Shown: piece after piece, positions 1 through 9,022 of the stretch | Numbering within the stretch: the first letter of the stretch is position 1 | How the letters are laid out: the number at the start of each line of letters is the position of its first letter | Position numbers and translations under genes: made by a program | Notes under the pieces: model-generated | Told to the model about the DNA's origin: nothing | Databases searched by the model: none | The model's input: the letters and a program-made list of their open reading frames with translations, nothing else | Assembly (NCBI RefSeq): GCF_030450125.1 | Contig: NZ_CP123923.1 | Location: 1,612,001 to 1,676,000 of the forward strand | Source of the DNA: Streptomyces sp. WP-1 | GTDB lineage: Bacteria; Actinomycetota; Actinomycetes; Streptomycetales; Streptomycetaceae | Direction: 5' to 3' | Length of the DNA: 64,000 bases

Positions 1-1229
1 ATGGCGACCCCGGCGTGCGAGCCGACGAGGTTGATCCCGGAGCCGCTGACGGCCGCCATGCGCACGAAGTCGTGGGCGCGGGTGAGGAACGCGGCGAACG
101 TCACGGCGTACGGTACCCAGCCGCGCGCCGCCATGCCCACGGCGGTGGCGACGAGCTGCTGCTCGGCGATGTAGCACTCGAAGAAGCGATCGGGGTGCGC
201 CTTGCCGAACTCCTCGGTGCGGGTGGAGTCGCCCACCTCGCCGTCCAGGGCGACGACGTCGCCGCGCGCGTCGCCGAGGGCCGCGAGGGCGGCGCCGAAG
301 GCGTCCCGGGTGGCGGCCTCGTCGCCCTTGTCGTAGCGCGGGAGCCGGACCACCTCGGTGGTGCGGTCGCGCAGCGCGGCGGCGGCCGGCGGCTCGCCCA
401 CGCGGACATGCAGCTCACGGGGGCCGCCCAGCTCGGCGATGGCCTCGTCGGCGTCGGGCAGCGGCTTGCCGTGGTGGCCCTCCTGGTCCTCCACGGCGGC
501 CACGCCCTTGCCCTTGAGGGTGCGGGCGAGGATCACCACGGGCTGTCCGGTGGTGGACAGCGCCTCCCCGTAGGCCCGGTCGATCGCGTCCACGTCATGG
601 CCGTCGACCTCGATGGTGTGCCAGCCGAAGGCCTGGAAGCGGCGGGCGTAGGCGTCCAGGTCGTGGCCGTGCCGGGTGGGGCCGCGCTGACCGAGCCGGT
701 TGACGTCCACGATGACCTTCAGGTTGTCCAGGTTCTCGAACCCGGCGTGCTCGGCGGCCTCCCACACCGAGCCCTCCGCCAGCTCGCTGTCCCCGCACAG
801 CACCCACACCCGGTAACCGGTGCGGTCCAGGCGCAGCCCGGCGAGGGCGATGCCGACCCCTACGGGCAGTCCCTGGCCGAGGGAGCCGGTGGCCGTCTCC
901 ACCCAGGGCAGCCTGCGGGGCGTCGGATGCCCTTCGAGCCGGCTGCCGAGCCCCCGGAAGGTGAGCAGCTCGCCGTCCTCGATGGCGCCGGCCGCCTTGT
1001 ACGCGGAGTACAGCAGGGGCGAGGCGTGGCCCTTGGACAGCACGAAGCGGTCGTTGGCGGGATGCTCGGGGCGCTCGAAGTCGTAGCGCAGATGGTTGGC
1101 GAGGAGTACGGCCATCAGGTCGGCGGCGGACATCGAGGACGTGGGGTGCCCGGAGCCCGCCGCCGCTGCGGCCCGTACGCTGTCGACGCGCAACTGCTGT
1201 CCGAGTTCGGCGAGTTCGGCGGTGTCCAT
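1..1229 (-). CDS. tkt: Transketolase, 5' part (runs off the left edge)
   Basis: Thiamine-diphosphate enzyme moving two-carbon units between sugar phosphates in the pentose phosphate pathway, cytosolic. The N-terminus reads MDTAELAELGQQLRVDSVRA and is followed by the GSGHPTSS substrate/TPP segment. The TPP motif is present as GDSELAEGSVWEAAEHAG with a downstream IVDVN. The pyrimidine-binding domain then begins (DGEVGDST, FFECYIAEQQ), and the frame is still open at position 1 after about 409 codons. The start is an ATG with an AAGGAG Shine-Dalgarno five bases upstream. About 200 more residues are expected outside the window. It diverges from the LLM oxidoreductase gene. Confidence 0.95.
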   Translation of the reverse strand, partial: MDTAELAELGQQLRVDSVRAAAAAGSGHPTSSMSAADLMAVLLANHLRYDFERPEHPANDRFVLSKGHASPLLYSAYKAAGAIEDGELLTFRGLGSRLEGHPTPRRLPWVETATGSLGQGLPVGVGIALAGLRLDRTGYRVWVLCGDSELAEGSVWEAAEHAGFENLDNLKVIVDVNRLGQRGPTRHGHDLDAYARRFQAFGWHTIEVDGHDVDAIDRAYGEALSTTGQPVVILARTLKGKGVAAVEDQEGHHGKPLPDADEAIAELGGPRELHVRVGEPPAAAALRDRTTEVVRLPRYDKGDEAATRDAFGAALAALGDARGDVVALDGEVGDSTRTEEFGKAHPDRFFECYIAEQQLVATAVGMAARGWVPYAVTFAAFLTRAHDFVRMAAVSGSGINLVGSHAGVA

Positions 1230-1589
1230 GGGTCTCCTTGCGCGAGATCGTGGTCGTCGGTCGGTGTGCGTCGGCCGGTAGGCGTCCGCAGGGGGCACCC
1301 GGGTGCACCGGAGCGCGGGGGCGTCCGGGACCGGCCCGGCGGCCCGCGGGACCGGCGCCGGTGATCAGCGCGCGGCCGCCCGCGGGACGCCGCGTGCGGT
1401 GGGCTCGTGCGAGGTTTTCCGCGTATCCGGGGCCGGGGCAACCAAACGCGGGGGCACTCACCCGGGCGGAGCACAAGGGCGCCGGCCGGCCGCCCCCGCC
1501 CGCCGGGCCGGACCGCGTTTCGCCCCGGTACCTCCGGTTACCCGGCCCCGGACGTCCGCACCCGCTTCCGGCACCCGGAGGTTTCCCCC
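1230..1589. other. Intergenic region between tkt and the LLM oxidoreductase gene
   Basis: Divergent 360-bp gap. It holds the tkt ribosome binding site (1231-1237, minus) and a CCCGGAGG-type site for the oxidoreductase (1574-1581). I see no convincing -10/-35 pair, gene or repeat; the upstream extensions of both reading frames are compositionally coding-unlike. Confidence 0.5.
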
Positions 1590-2549
1590 ATGCCCGAGTA
1601 CGGATATTTCCTGGCGAGCGAGGAGCACGGCCCCGCGGCGCTCGTGGAACAGGCCAGGATGGCCGAGCAGGCCGGGTTCCAGGCGCTGTGGATCTCGGAC
1701 CACTTCCATCCGTGGAACGACGCGCAGGGGCAGAGCCCCTTCGTGTGGTCGGTGATCGGCGCGCTCTCGGAGGCGGTGTCGCTGCCCATCGAGACCGCCG
1801 TGACCTGCCCGACCGTGCGGATGCACCCGGTGGTGACGGCGCACGCGGCGGCGACCTGCGCGGTACAGACCCAGGGCCGCTTCCGGCTGGGCCTGGGCAG
1901 CGGCGAGGCGCTGAACGAGCATGTGCTCGGCGACCGCTGGCCCCCGGCGCACGTACGTCTGGAGATGCTGGAGGAGGCGGTGCAGGTGATGCGCCGGCTG
2001 TTCACCGGCGAGGAGGTCGACCACCACGGCACGCACTACACCGTGGAGAACGCCCGCCTCTACACCGTGCCCGACGAGCCGGTCCCGATCGACATCTCCG
2101 GTTTTGGCCCGAAGGCCACCGCCCTCGCCGCCCGGGTGGGCGACGGCTACATCACGATGATGCCCGAGGAGGAGATGGTCACCTCCTTCCGGAAGGGCGG
2201 CGGCGGAGCCAAACCGGTCAGCGGCGGCACCAAGGTCTGCTACGGCACCGACCGCGAGGAGTGCGTCCGTACGGTGCACCGGCTCTGGTACAACGAGCTG
2301 CTGCCCGGCGAGATGGGTCAAGTCCTGCCCTCCCCCCGGCACTTCGAGCAGCTGCACGAGCTGGTCACCGAGGACATGGTCCGGGAGAACGTGGTGTGCG
2401 GGGACGATCCGGACGAACACGCCGCCGCCCTGCGCGCCTTCGCCGGTGCCGGGTTCGACCGCGTGTACGTCAACCAGATCGGCCCCGACCAGCAGGGCTT
2501 CTTCGACTTCTACCGGACGAAGGTGTTGCCCCGGCTGGCCGAGGGATGA
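1590..2549 (+). CDS. LLM-class F420-dependent oxidoreductase
   Basis: Luciferase-like TIM-barrel flavin/F420 oxidoreductase of 319 aa, resembling the actinobacterial F420-dependent glucose-6-phosphate dehydrogenase-like family (TIGR03557 style). Visible family features are the opening YGYFLASEEHGP, the segment WISDHFHPW with the active-site-type histidines, and RFRLGLGSGEALNEHVLG followed by the phosphate/F420-binding ISGFGPKA. The substrate cannot be told from sequence; F420 use is inferred from family resemblance. The start MPEYG was chosen because GGAGG lies eight bases upstream, although the frame is open further upstream. Confidence 0.85.
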   Translation: MPEYGYFLASEEHGPAALVEQARMAEQAGFQALWISDHFHPWNDAQGQSPFVWSVIGALSEAVSLPIETAVTCPTVRMHPVVTAHAAATCAVQTQGRFRLGLGSGEALNEHVLGDRWPPAHVRLEMLEEAVQVMRRLFTGEEVDHHGTHYTVENARLYTVPDEPVPIDISGFGPKATALAARVGDGYITMMPEEEMVTSFRKGGGGAKPVSGGTKVCYGTDREECVRTVHRLWYNELLPGEMGQVLPSPRHFEQLHELVTEDMVRENVVCGDDPDEHAAALRAFAGAGFDRVYVNQIGPDQQGFFDFYRTKVLPRLAEG

Positions 2550-2579
2550 GAGGGATGACGGGCCCGGGGAGCGTTGTCA

Positions 2580-2627
2580 GGGGGCACGCCCCCCCGGGGG
2601 ACTCCCCGCGCCGGTCATCGGCGCGGG
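2580..2627. terminator. Bidirectional hairpins between convergent genes
   Basis: Two hairpins lie in the 65-bp gap between the LLM gene and the holin-like gene. One has GGGGG/CCCCC arms (2580-2593). The other is a perfect 9-bp stem CCCGCGCCG/CGGCGCGGG (2605-2627) spanning the stop codon of the minus-strand gene. No U-tract is present, as is common in Streptomyces. Confidence 0.5.
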
Positions 2628-3061
2628 TCGTCCAGGTCGGCCGGGGTCATCGGCGGATTCTTGGGGATCGGCGGGTACGGCATGCCGAGGCCGCCCGGCG
2701 GGGCGACCGGCGGGGTCCCGCCGACCACGCGGTGCGGCGGGTGCGGCTGGTGCCCGGAGGACGAGGAGTGGGCGCTGGCCCGCAGCGCGTACGCCACCGC
2801 GGCCATCAGCGCCCCGGTGATCAGCGCGGCCGCCCAGCCGGGCAGCCCGATCGCCAGGGCCAGGCCGACGGCGACGACGACCGCGCCACCCGCGTACAGG
2901 GCGGCGGCGCCCGAGGCTCCGTAGAGCACGGCGGTACGGCGCTGCTTGCGCGTCTGCTCGCGCAGCTCCTCCCGTACCGTCACGCGGGCCACCTGAGCCA
3001 GCTCCTCGACCAGCTCCTTGTCGAGATGTTCCAGATGATCCAAAGGCTGCGAACGGTTCAT
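2615..3061 (-). CDS. Holin-X/DUF1469-like small membrane protein
   Basis: A 148-aa protein with an N-terminal amphipathic, coiled-coil-like stretch (DHLEHLDKELVEELAQVARV and a basic REELREQTRKQRR). Two transmembrane helices follow at about residues 45-95 (YGASGAAALYAGGAVVVAVG and a second Ala/Gly-rich helix). The tail is Pro/Gly-rich and cytosolic-looking. This is the layout of actinobacterial 'phage holin family'/Holin-X proteins, which are chromosomal and of unknown function; no phage genes are nearby. The ATG at 3061 (MNRSQPL) was preferred to an upstream in-frame start because the family begins at this region. Confidence 0.7.
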   Translation of the reverse strand: MNRSQPLDHLEHLDKELVEELAQVARVTVREELREQTRKQRRTAVLYGASGAAALYAGGAVVVAVGLALAIGLPGWAAALITGALMAAVAYALRASAHSSSSGHQPHPPHRVVGGTPPVAPPGGLGMPYPPIPKNPPMTPADLDDPRR

Positions 3062-3130
3062 GTCACGCGGGTACCCTGTGCGCACCCCGGGTAACTCCGC
3101 GGGTACCTGCGCACCGGCGTCCGTCCCAAC

Positions 3131-3144
3131 TAGGCTCGGCCGCA
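3131..3144 (+). promoter_or_regulatory. Leaderless -10 element of the VOC gene
   Basis: TAGGCT at 3131-3136 is followed by seven bases and the ATG at 3144, with no Shine-Dalgarno. This is the typical arrangement of a leaderless Streptomyces transcript. No clear -35 is visible. Confidence 0.5.
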
Positions 3145-3491
3145 TGGAGATTATGGGCGCCTCGCTGCGTATCTGCGTTGCCGACATCGAGACCGCGATC
3201 CCCTTCTACGAGCGGCTGGCCGGTGGCACGGCACAGCGGTTCGAGCGCGGCGGGGTCCAGGTCGCCGCGATCGGCTCCTTCCTGTTGATGAGCGGTCCGG
3301 AGGCCGAGCTGGAGATCCTGCGGAAGGTCGCCGCGACCATCGCCGTCAAGGACGTGGGCGAGGCGCGCGAGCTGCTCACCGGCCTCGGCGCCCGCATCCT
3401 GGTGGAGCCGGTGCCGACACCGGCGGGCAGCAACATGCTCGCGATGCACCCGGACGGATCGATCTTCGAGTACGTGGACCAGCGCGGCTGA
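3144..3491 (+). CDS. VOC (glyoxalase/bleomycin-resistance fold) protein
   Basis: A small 115-aa vicinal-oxygen-chelate protein. It opens with SLRICVADIETAIPFYERL, the usual first beta-alpha unit, and ends with GSNMLAMHPDGSIFEYVD, where the terminal Glu is the usual metal ligand position. It is one VOC module with two beta-alpha-beta units. The substrate is unknown. The start follows the leaderless -10 listed separately, and the gene is convergent with the DUF5107 gene (gap 4 bp). Confidence 0.75.
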   Translation: MEIMGASLRICVADIETAIPFYERLAGGTAQRFERGGVQVAAIGSFLLMSGPEAELEILRKVAATIAVKDVGEARELLTGLGARILVEPVPTPAGSNMLAMHPDGSIFEYVDQRG

Positions 3492-3495
3492 GTGC

Positions 3496-5457
3496 TCAGG
3501 CGGGATCGGGGCGCATCCTGAAGTCGTAGCGGGCGGGCAGGGGTTCGTCGGTGAGCCGGGCCCACACCCGGTCGAGCACCTGGGAGCCCTCCCGCAGGTC
3601 GGCGACCTCGAAGCCCGTGTCGAACACGGCCCGCGCCTCGGCCCGTCGGCCCTCCGCGAGCAGCAACTGCGCCTCCAGCAGCCGGAACCGGCCGCGCTGC
3701 CGCACGGCCGGCGGCAGCCGGTCGAGGACGGCGCGGGCGTCCGCCGTCCGCCCGACCCGCAGCAGCGCTTCGAGCGTCTCGCGGCCGAGGGCGGCCCGCT
3801 GGGCGATCCGGTCCGCGTCCTCGGGGCGTCCCGCGCCGCACAGGTCGGTGAACGCGTCGGCGTACCGGTCGGCGGCCCGCTCGTGGTGGCCGTCGTCCGC
3901 GTCGGCGACGGCCAGGGCGCGCAGCAGCGGCCAGCGGGCGGGGGCGAGCGGCAGGGCGCGTTCCCAGCTGCGGACGGCCTGGGCGCGGTCGCCCGCGTGC
4001 CACTGGGCGATGCCGAGGTGGTACTCGGTGTGCCAGGTGGCGGGCGCGGTCTCCAGCAGGTCCCGCCAGTGCGGGGCGACCAGCGTCTCACCGGCCGGTT
4101 CCGGGCCGCGCGGGGCGGGCAGGCCGCCGGTGCGCAGCAACTCCCGCCAGGGTTCCTGGGCTTCGCCGAGCGTCGACTCGGGGAAGGGCGTGCCGGGCAG
4201 CTTCCGTCCGGCGCGCAGCACTTCGAGGGCGCCCCAGCCGGAGCCGGTGGCGAGGATCTCGCCGGGTTCGGTGTCGGCGTGCGCCCGCCACCGCGCGTAC
4301 GCCTCCTCGACACGGGCCCGTGGCAGCACCGACTCCAGCCGCTCCTCGGCCTGCCGGACCGCGCCGGGCCACTCCCCCGCGGGCGAGCTGTCCAGCGGGC
4401 CGTACGCCTCCAGCCAGGACACCTCGCTCTCCGCGTCCAGGCGGACGTGCTCCAGCTGGGTGCGGGCGAGGCCCGCCTGGATCTCGCAGTAGCCGCCGGT
4501 GCCGGGCTCGGTGAGCCACCGCTGCCAGCGGCGCCCGCCGGGACCGCTGCCCCAGACGAACAGCTTGCGGCCGCGCAGCACATCGGTGGAGGTCTGCACC
4601 AGCCCGCGCCCGGCCGCGTCCAGCGCGGCGATCCAGCGGCGCCGGCCGTCCGGTACGTCGTAGAAGTAGTCGGCGGCGTAAGGGCTGTTGAGGGGGTACG
4701 TGCGGTCGATGCCCGCGTACGACGGGACGGGCACCCGGCGCAGCCGCCGCTCGTAGCCGAACTGCCAGGCCTCCTCGGCGGGGGCGAGGACCCGGACCTC
4801 CTCGGGCACCGCGATGTTGGACCACCAGTAGGCGGGCACCGGATGCTCGTGCGGGTTGCGGACGCGGACGCCGACGTACAGGAAGTCGGAGCCGTCGGGC
4901 AGCCACAGGTCGACCTGGAAGGGCAGGTCGCGCAGCCGCTCCCACTCCCACAGGCGCAGCATCTCCCCGCCGCCGGGGGCGGGCACGCGCGCGGCGTGCA
5001 GGGGCGCGCAGGAGAGGGTGGTGTGGCCGGTGGCGCCGATGTTCCACTCGATGCCGCCGGAGTACCAGGCGCCGTTGAGGGCGAAGTCGGCGGGCTGGAA
5101 CACCGGGTTGCGGTACAGGAGTTCGCGTCCGGTCGGCAGGTGGAGCAGGGAGGCGACACGGCCGCCGAGGCCGGGCAGGACGGTGGCGCGCAGCCGGTCG
5201 TTCTCGATCACCAGGGCGTCGAGGGCGCGGGGTTCGCGGGTCCTGTCGTAGCCGTCGCGCAGGCGGACCGGGAGCAGGCTGCGCAGCGGCGCGTACCCGA
5301 GCCCGCGCGCCATGTCCCGGGGTATGTCCTCCCGGTCCCGGTCGTCGACGCGGTGGACCTCGTCGAGCGGGCGCAGCGGGGGCAGGGGGTTGTCCGGGCC
5401 CAACTCGGCGGCGGGCAGGGTCAGTACCTCACGTCGGATCCTTGTCACGACGACCAT
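3496..5457 (-). CDS. DUF5107 domain protein with TPR-like C-terminus
   Basis: A 653-aa cytosolic protein. The N-terminal two-thirds resembles a galactose-mutarotase-like DUF5107 domain (VLPGLGGRVASLLHLPTGRE and NGAWYSGGIEWNIGATGH, then YYWW-type aromatic segments). The C-terminal third is helical with repeated segments such as WHTEYHLGIAQWHAGDRAQA and LLRALAVADADD, characteristic of tetratricopeptide repeats. A carbohydrate-related role is likely by fold; no substrate is indicated. The start at 5457 (MVVVTRIRREVLTLP) is the ATG nearest the conserved region; a further ATG at 5511 is in frame, and neither has a strong ribosome site. Confidence 0.75.
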   Translation of the reverse strand: MVVVTRIRREVLTLPAAELGPDNPLPPLRPLDEVHRVDDRDREDIPRDMARGLGYAPLRSLLPVRLRDGYDRTREPRALDALVIENDRLRATVLPGLGGRVASLLHLPTGRELLYRNPVFQPADFALNGAWYSGGIEWNIGATGHTTLSCAPLHAARVPAPGGGEMLRLWEWERLRDLPFQVDLWLPDGSDFLYVGVRVRNPHEHPVPAYWWSNIAVPEEVRVLAPAEEAWQFGYERRLRRVPVPSYAGIDRTYPLNSPYAADYFYDVPDGRRRWIAALDAAGRGLVQTSTDVLRGRKLFVWGSGPGGRRWQRWLTEPGTGGYCEIQAGLARTQLEHVRLDAESEVSWLEAYGPLDSSPAGEWPGAVRQAEERLESVLPRARVEEAYARWRAHADTEPGEILATGSGWGALEVLRAGRKLPGTPFPESTLGEAQEPWRELLRTGGLPAPRGPEPAGETLVAPHWRDLLETAPATWHTEYHLGIAQWHAGDRAQAVRSWERALPLAPARWPLLRALAVADADDGHHERAADRYADAFTDLCGAGRPEDADRIAQRAALGRETLEALLRVGRTADARAVLDRLPPAVRQRGRFRLLEAQLLLAEGRRAEARAVFDTGFEVADLREGSQVLDRVWARLTDEPLPARYDFRMRPDPA

Positions 5458-5547
5458 GGAACCCGGCGCGCGGTGACTCGGCCAGGGGAGCTGCCGGTCA
5501 GGATTGCGCAAAGGGCGCGAGGTTCCGGCGGGGTGGGCCGTCCGAGG

Positions 5548-6093
5548 TCAGGCGCGCATCTCGGCGGTGATCGCCCAGCGTTCGTGGTCCCGCCAGTCCC
5601 CGTCGATGTAGATCATCTTCGGGGAGAAGCCCTCCCGGCGGAATCCGGCGGCGCGGGCCAGCGCGATGGAGGCGGTGTTCTCCGGCTGGGCGTTGATCTC
5701 CAGGCGGTGCAGCCCGAGCGGGCCGAAGGCGTGGCCGATCACCAGGTCCAGGCCCTCGCGCATCAGGCCCCGCCCGGCGGCGTGCGCGAACGCGCCGTAC
5801 CCGAGGGCGCCGCAGCGGAAGCCGCCCCGGACGATGTTGTTGACGTTGATGAACCCGGCGATGTCCCCGCCCTCGCGCTCGCACACCAGGAAGCCGGCCT
5901 TCGTGGGGTCGTCGATCAGCCGTCCGGCGTACTCGGCGTACGCGTCCTCGGCGTCCGGCGGGAACAGCCACGGGCGGTGCAGGTCCTTGCTCTCGCGGGC
6001 GCGCGCGGTGAACTCGGGGCCGTCCTGGAGGGTGAAGTGACGGATGCCCACCCGAGGGCCTTCGGCGAGATGGCGGGACGCGATGTGCGGCAT
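5548..6093 (-). CDS. GNAT-family acetyltransferase (RimJ/RimL-like)
   Basis: A 181-aa N-acetyltransferase. It carries the Ser/Ala acetyl-CoA loop region (YGAFAHAAGRGLMREGL, the Q/RxxGxG/A equivalent) and the beta5-alpha4 signature GLHRLEINAQPENTASIALARAAGF that marks the RimJ/RimL protein-N-terminal or amino-sugar acetyltransferase group. The acceptor is unknown. It starts directly after a leaderless -10 element and lies 36 bp upstream of the S66 peptidase end on the same strand side. Confidence 0.85.
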   Translation of the reverse strand: MPHIASRHLAEGPRVGIRHFTLQDGPEFTARARESKDLHRPWLFPPDAEDAYAEYAGRLIDDPTKAGFLVCEREGGDIAGFINVNNIVRGGFRCGALGYGAFAHAAGRGLMREGLDLVIGHAFGPLGLHRLEINAQPENTASIALARAAGFRREGFSPKMIYIDGDWRDHERWAITAEMRA

Positions 6094-6105
6094 CCGGCCA
6101 GCTTA
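6094..6105 (-). promoter_or_regulatory. Leaderless -10 element of the GNAT gene
   Basis: On the minus strand TAAGCT (6105-6100) is followed by six bases and the ATG at 6093. No Shine-Dalgarno is present, so the transcript probably starts at the A of the start codon. Confidence 0.5.
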
Positions 6106-6129
6106 CGCGTCCCCTCTTGCCGGGTGTGA

Positions 6130-7053
6130 TCAGCTCAGCGCGGGCTCCGCCAGTGTCAGCGTCCCCGCGTCCGCGTCCAGCTCGGCCTCGGCGCCGAACG
6201 GGATCGTCAGCGCGTCCGCGCAGTGCCCGAACCCCATCTCCTCGCAGACCGGCACCCCGAGCCCGCCGAGCCGGTCCGCGAGGACGGCGCGCACCTCCTC
6301 GTACGGTCCGCAGCGCTCCCAGGACCCGAGCCCGATCCCGGCGACCCCGTCCAGCCAGCCGGAGCGCAGCAGCTGGGTGAGCAACCGGTCGATGCGGTAC
6401 GGCAGTTCGGTCACGTCCTCGATCATCAGCAGCCCGCCGCGCGCACCGGTGCGGGCGAGCGGGGTGCCGAGGTCGGCGGCGAGCCCGCCGAGGTAGCCGC
6501 CGAGGGTCACCCCGCGGGCGCGGCCGGGCACCAGCGCCGTTCCGGTCGTGGCGATGGTCCGTACCGTCTCGGGCGCGAACAGCGTGGCCTTCAGGTGCTC
6601 CTGCGCCCGGGTGCTCTTGATGAAGTCGATCCCGGCCGCCACCGGCCCGTACAGCGTGGCCAGGCCGAGGCGGGTGGCGAACGCCTGGTGCAGATGGGTG
6701 ACATCGCTGAACCCGAGGAACACCTTCGGTCCGGCGGCGCGCAGCGCGTCCCAGTCGACCAGGTCGGCCGTGCGCTGGGCGCCGTAGCCGCCACGGGCAC
6801 AGAGCACCGCGGCCACCGAGGGGTCGCACCAGGCGTTCTGGAGGTCCGCAGCCCGGTCGGCGTCGGTGCCCGCCAGGTAGCCCAACTCGGCGTGCCGGTC
6901 GAGGACATGGGGCATGACGACGGGGTCGAGGTCCCAGCCGCGCAGCACGTCGAGGCCGGCCTGGACGCGTTCCTCGGGCACGGGTCCGCTGGGGGCGACG
7001 ACGGCCACCCGGGCGCCCGGGGCCAGCCTCGGCGGGCGGGTGAGGGGGTTCAC
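6130..7053 (-). CDS. LD-carboxypeptidase (peptidase S66, muramoyltetrapeptide carboxypeptidase)
   Basis: A 307-aa serine peptidase of the LdcA/MccF family, which removes the terminal D-Ala from muropeptide tetrapeptides during peptidoglycan recycling. Family marks are the N-terminal VAVVAPSGPV, CARGGYGAQR, the nucleophile region FLGFSDVTHLH, the acidic catalytic segment IEDVTELPYRIDRLL, and the histidine segment MGFGHCADALTIPFGA. The GTG start at 7053 overlaps the TGA of the S9 peptidase gene (GTGA), so it is probably translated by coupling. There is no signal peptide, so it acts in the cytosol. It is the last gene of the peptidase operon. Confidence 0.92.
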   Translation of the reverse strand: MNPLTRPPRLAPGARVAVVAPSGPVPEERVQAGLDVLRGWDLDPVVMPHVLDRHAELGYLAGTDADRAADLQNAWCDPSVAAVLCARGGYGAQRTADLVDWDALRAAGPKVFLGFSDVTHLHQAFATRLGLATLYGPVAAGIDFIKSTRAQEHLKATLFAPETVRTIATTGTALVPGRARGVTLGGYLGGLAADLGTPLARTGARGGLLMIEDVTELPYRIDRLLTQLLRSGWLDGVAGIGLGSWERCGPYEEVRAVLADRLGGLGVPVCEEMGFGHCADALTIPFGAEAELDADAGTLTLAEPALS

Positions 7054-9002
7054 CGGCGCAGCTCCAGCCGGGGGACACCGGGCACGTCCAGCCCGAACAC
7101 CTGGGCGTACAGGGAGAGTTCGGCTTCCAGGGCGCGGATCATGGTGTCCGCCCTGCGGAACCCGTGCCCCTCCCCCTCGAAGGTGAGATAGGCGTGCGGG
7201 ACGCCCTTGCCCTGGACGCGGGCGAGGAACTCCTCGCACTGCACGGGCGGGCAGATCACGTCGTCCAGGCCCTGGAGCATCAGGAACGGCACGGCGAGCC
7301 GGTCGGCGTGGCTCGCGGGCGAGCGCTCGGTGTAGCGGGTCGGCACCTCGGTGAACGGGCCGATCAGGGACTCCATGTAGCGCGACTCGAAGTCGTGGGT
7401 GCCGCCGGCGGCCCAGCTGGTCAGGTCCAGGACCGGGTAGAGGATGGTGCCGCACGCGTAGACATCGGTGGTGGTGAGGGAGGCAGCGGTGGTCCAGCCG
7501 CCCGCGCTGCCGCCCCGGATCGCGAGCCGCCCGGGGTCCGCGGTGCCCTCCTCGGCCAGCGCGCGGGCCACGGCCGCGCAGTCCTCGACGTCGACCACGC
7601 CCCACTGCTCGCGCAGCCGCTCGCGGTAGGCGCGGCCGTACCCGGTGGAGCCGCCGTAGTTGACCTCGGCGACGCCGATGCCCCGGGAGGTGAAGTAGGC
7701 GATCTCCAGGTCGAGGACGAGCGGCACCCTGCTGGTGGGGCCGCCGTGCGCCCAGATGACGTAGGGCGGCAACTCACCGTCGGGCGCGGTGTGTTCGGGG
7801 TGGTGCGGCGGGAAGACCTGGGCGTGCACCTCGCGGCCGTCGGGTCCGGTGAAGACGCGGATCTGCGGCTCGGGGTAGTAGGCGGGGTCCACCGGGTCCG
7901 CGTGGCGGGCGCCGACGGCACGGGCGCGGCCGGTGACGGTGTCCAGCTCGACCACCTCGTACGCGGTGCGCGGGCTGGCGCCGATGGCGGCGACCCGGCC
8001 GCCGTGCACGGCGAGGTTCGCGGCGAACTCGGTCCAGGGGCCGGCCGCGTCGACGATCTCCCCGGACTCCGGGTCCAGGATGCCGAGCACGGTCGAGCCC
8101 TTGCCGTGCACGACCGCGATCAGCCCGCTGTCCAGCGGTGCGAACCAGCGCAGGCCCAGCTGCCACAGCGGGCCGCCGAACTCCTCCTCGCGGGGGCACA
8201 GCGGGACGTCGTCGCGGTAGAGGTTCCACCAGCCGCCGCGGTCGCTGGAGTACAGGAGCCTGCCGTCCGGGGCCCACTCCACCTGGGCGACGGCCTCGTC
8301 CGCTCCCCCGGCGACGGTGTGCGCGCCCTGCAGGGTGCCGTCCGCGCCGACCTCGGCGACCCGCAGTTCGGTGCCCTCCCAGGGCATCCCCGGATGGTCC
8401 CAGGCGAGCCAGGCGGCGCGCCGGCCGTCCGGGGAGATCCGGGGCCCGGTGACGAACCGGTGCCGCTCCTCGGTGAGTTCGCGCACCGCGCCCCGGTCCT
8501 CGGCGGCCGAGCCGTCCAGCGGTACGGCGGCGAGGACGCGCCGGACGTCGTCGGGGTCGTCGCCGGTGTACTCCTCCAGCACGCACCACACCTCGCCCCG
8601 TTCGAGGTCGAGGTGCGGTTCCGCCCAGCGCAGTCCGCCCCCGGCCGGGGAGAGCGGGGTGAGCGGGCGGGGTTCGCCGCCGGGCTCGCAGCGGTAGAGC
8701 CGCTGGTCGGCGAAGTGGGCGAACACCACGAGGGGGGTGCCGCCGTGGATCTCGGCGGTCCAGGGCCGGCCGCCGTACTCGATGACACGGGTGCGCACGT
8801 TCCACGGCGCGGGCAGCAGCGATTCCTCGGTGCCGTCGGCGCGGCGCCGTATCAGCGCGCGGCGACCGCCCTCGCCGGGGCGGGGTTCGGTCCACCAGGT
8901 CTCGTCCTCGACGTAGCCCACCCAGTCCGGGCGGCCGTCGTGGGCGGCGGCGAGTGCCGCGTCGATGGGTGACGGCCAGCTGCCGTACGGCGTCTTGAGC
9001 AT
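7050..9002 (-). CDS. Prolyl-oligopeptidase-family serine peptidase (S9)
   Basis: A 650-aa two-domain peptidase. The N-terminal about 380 residues form a beta-propeller with repeats such as RISPDGRRAAWLAWDHP and VEWAPDGRLLYSSDRGGWWN. The C-terminal alpha/beta-hydrolase domain has the nucleophile motif GGSAGG, the oxyanion segment WAHGGPTS, LDDVICPPVQ (Asp) and the catalytic His in GEGHGFR. No signal peptide is seen, so it should act on cytosolic oligopeptides. The ATG at 9002 has a GGGGGAGGA site six bases upstream. It sits 20 bp from the end of the M20 gene and overlaps the S66 gene. Confidence 0.93.
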   Translation of the reverse strand: MLKTPYGSWPSPIDAALAAAHDGRPDWVGYVEDETWWTEPRPGEGGRRALIRRRADGTEESLLPAPWNVRTRVIEYGGRPWTAEIHGGTPLVVFAHFADQRLYRCEPGGEPRPLTPLSPAGGGLRWAEPHLDLERGEVWCVLEEYTGDDPDDVRRVLAAVPLDGSAAEDRGAVRELTEERHRFVTGPRISPDGRRAAWLAWDHPGMPWEGTELRVAEVGADGTLQGAHTVAGGADEAVAQVEWAPDGRLLYSSDRGGWWNLYRDDVPLCPREEEFGGPLWQLGLRWFAPLDSGLIAVVHGKGSTVLGILDPESGEIVDAAGPWTEFAANLAVHGGRVAAIGASPRTAYEVVELDTVTGRARAVGARHADPVDPAYYPEPQIRVFTGPDGREVHAQVFPPHHPEHTAPDGELPPYVIWAHGGPTSRVPLVLDLEIAYFTSRGIGVAEVNYGGSTGYGRAYRERLREQWGVVDVEDCAAVARALAEEGTADPGRLAIRGGSAGGWTTAASLTTTDVYACGTILYPVLDLTSWAAGGTHDFESRYMESLIGPFTEVPTRYTERSPASHADRLAVPFLMLQGLDDVICPPVQCEEFLARVQGKGVPHAYLTFEGEGHGFRRADTMIRALEAELSLYAQVFGLDVPGVPRLELRR

Positions 9003-9022
9003 GTTGTCCTCCCCCAGTTCTG

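Noticed and set aside
2615..3061. Prophage remnant because of the holin-like protein
   Set aside because: No other phage gene is nearby; such Holin-X proteins are ordinary chromosomal genes in actinobacteria.
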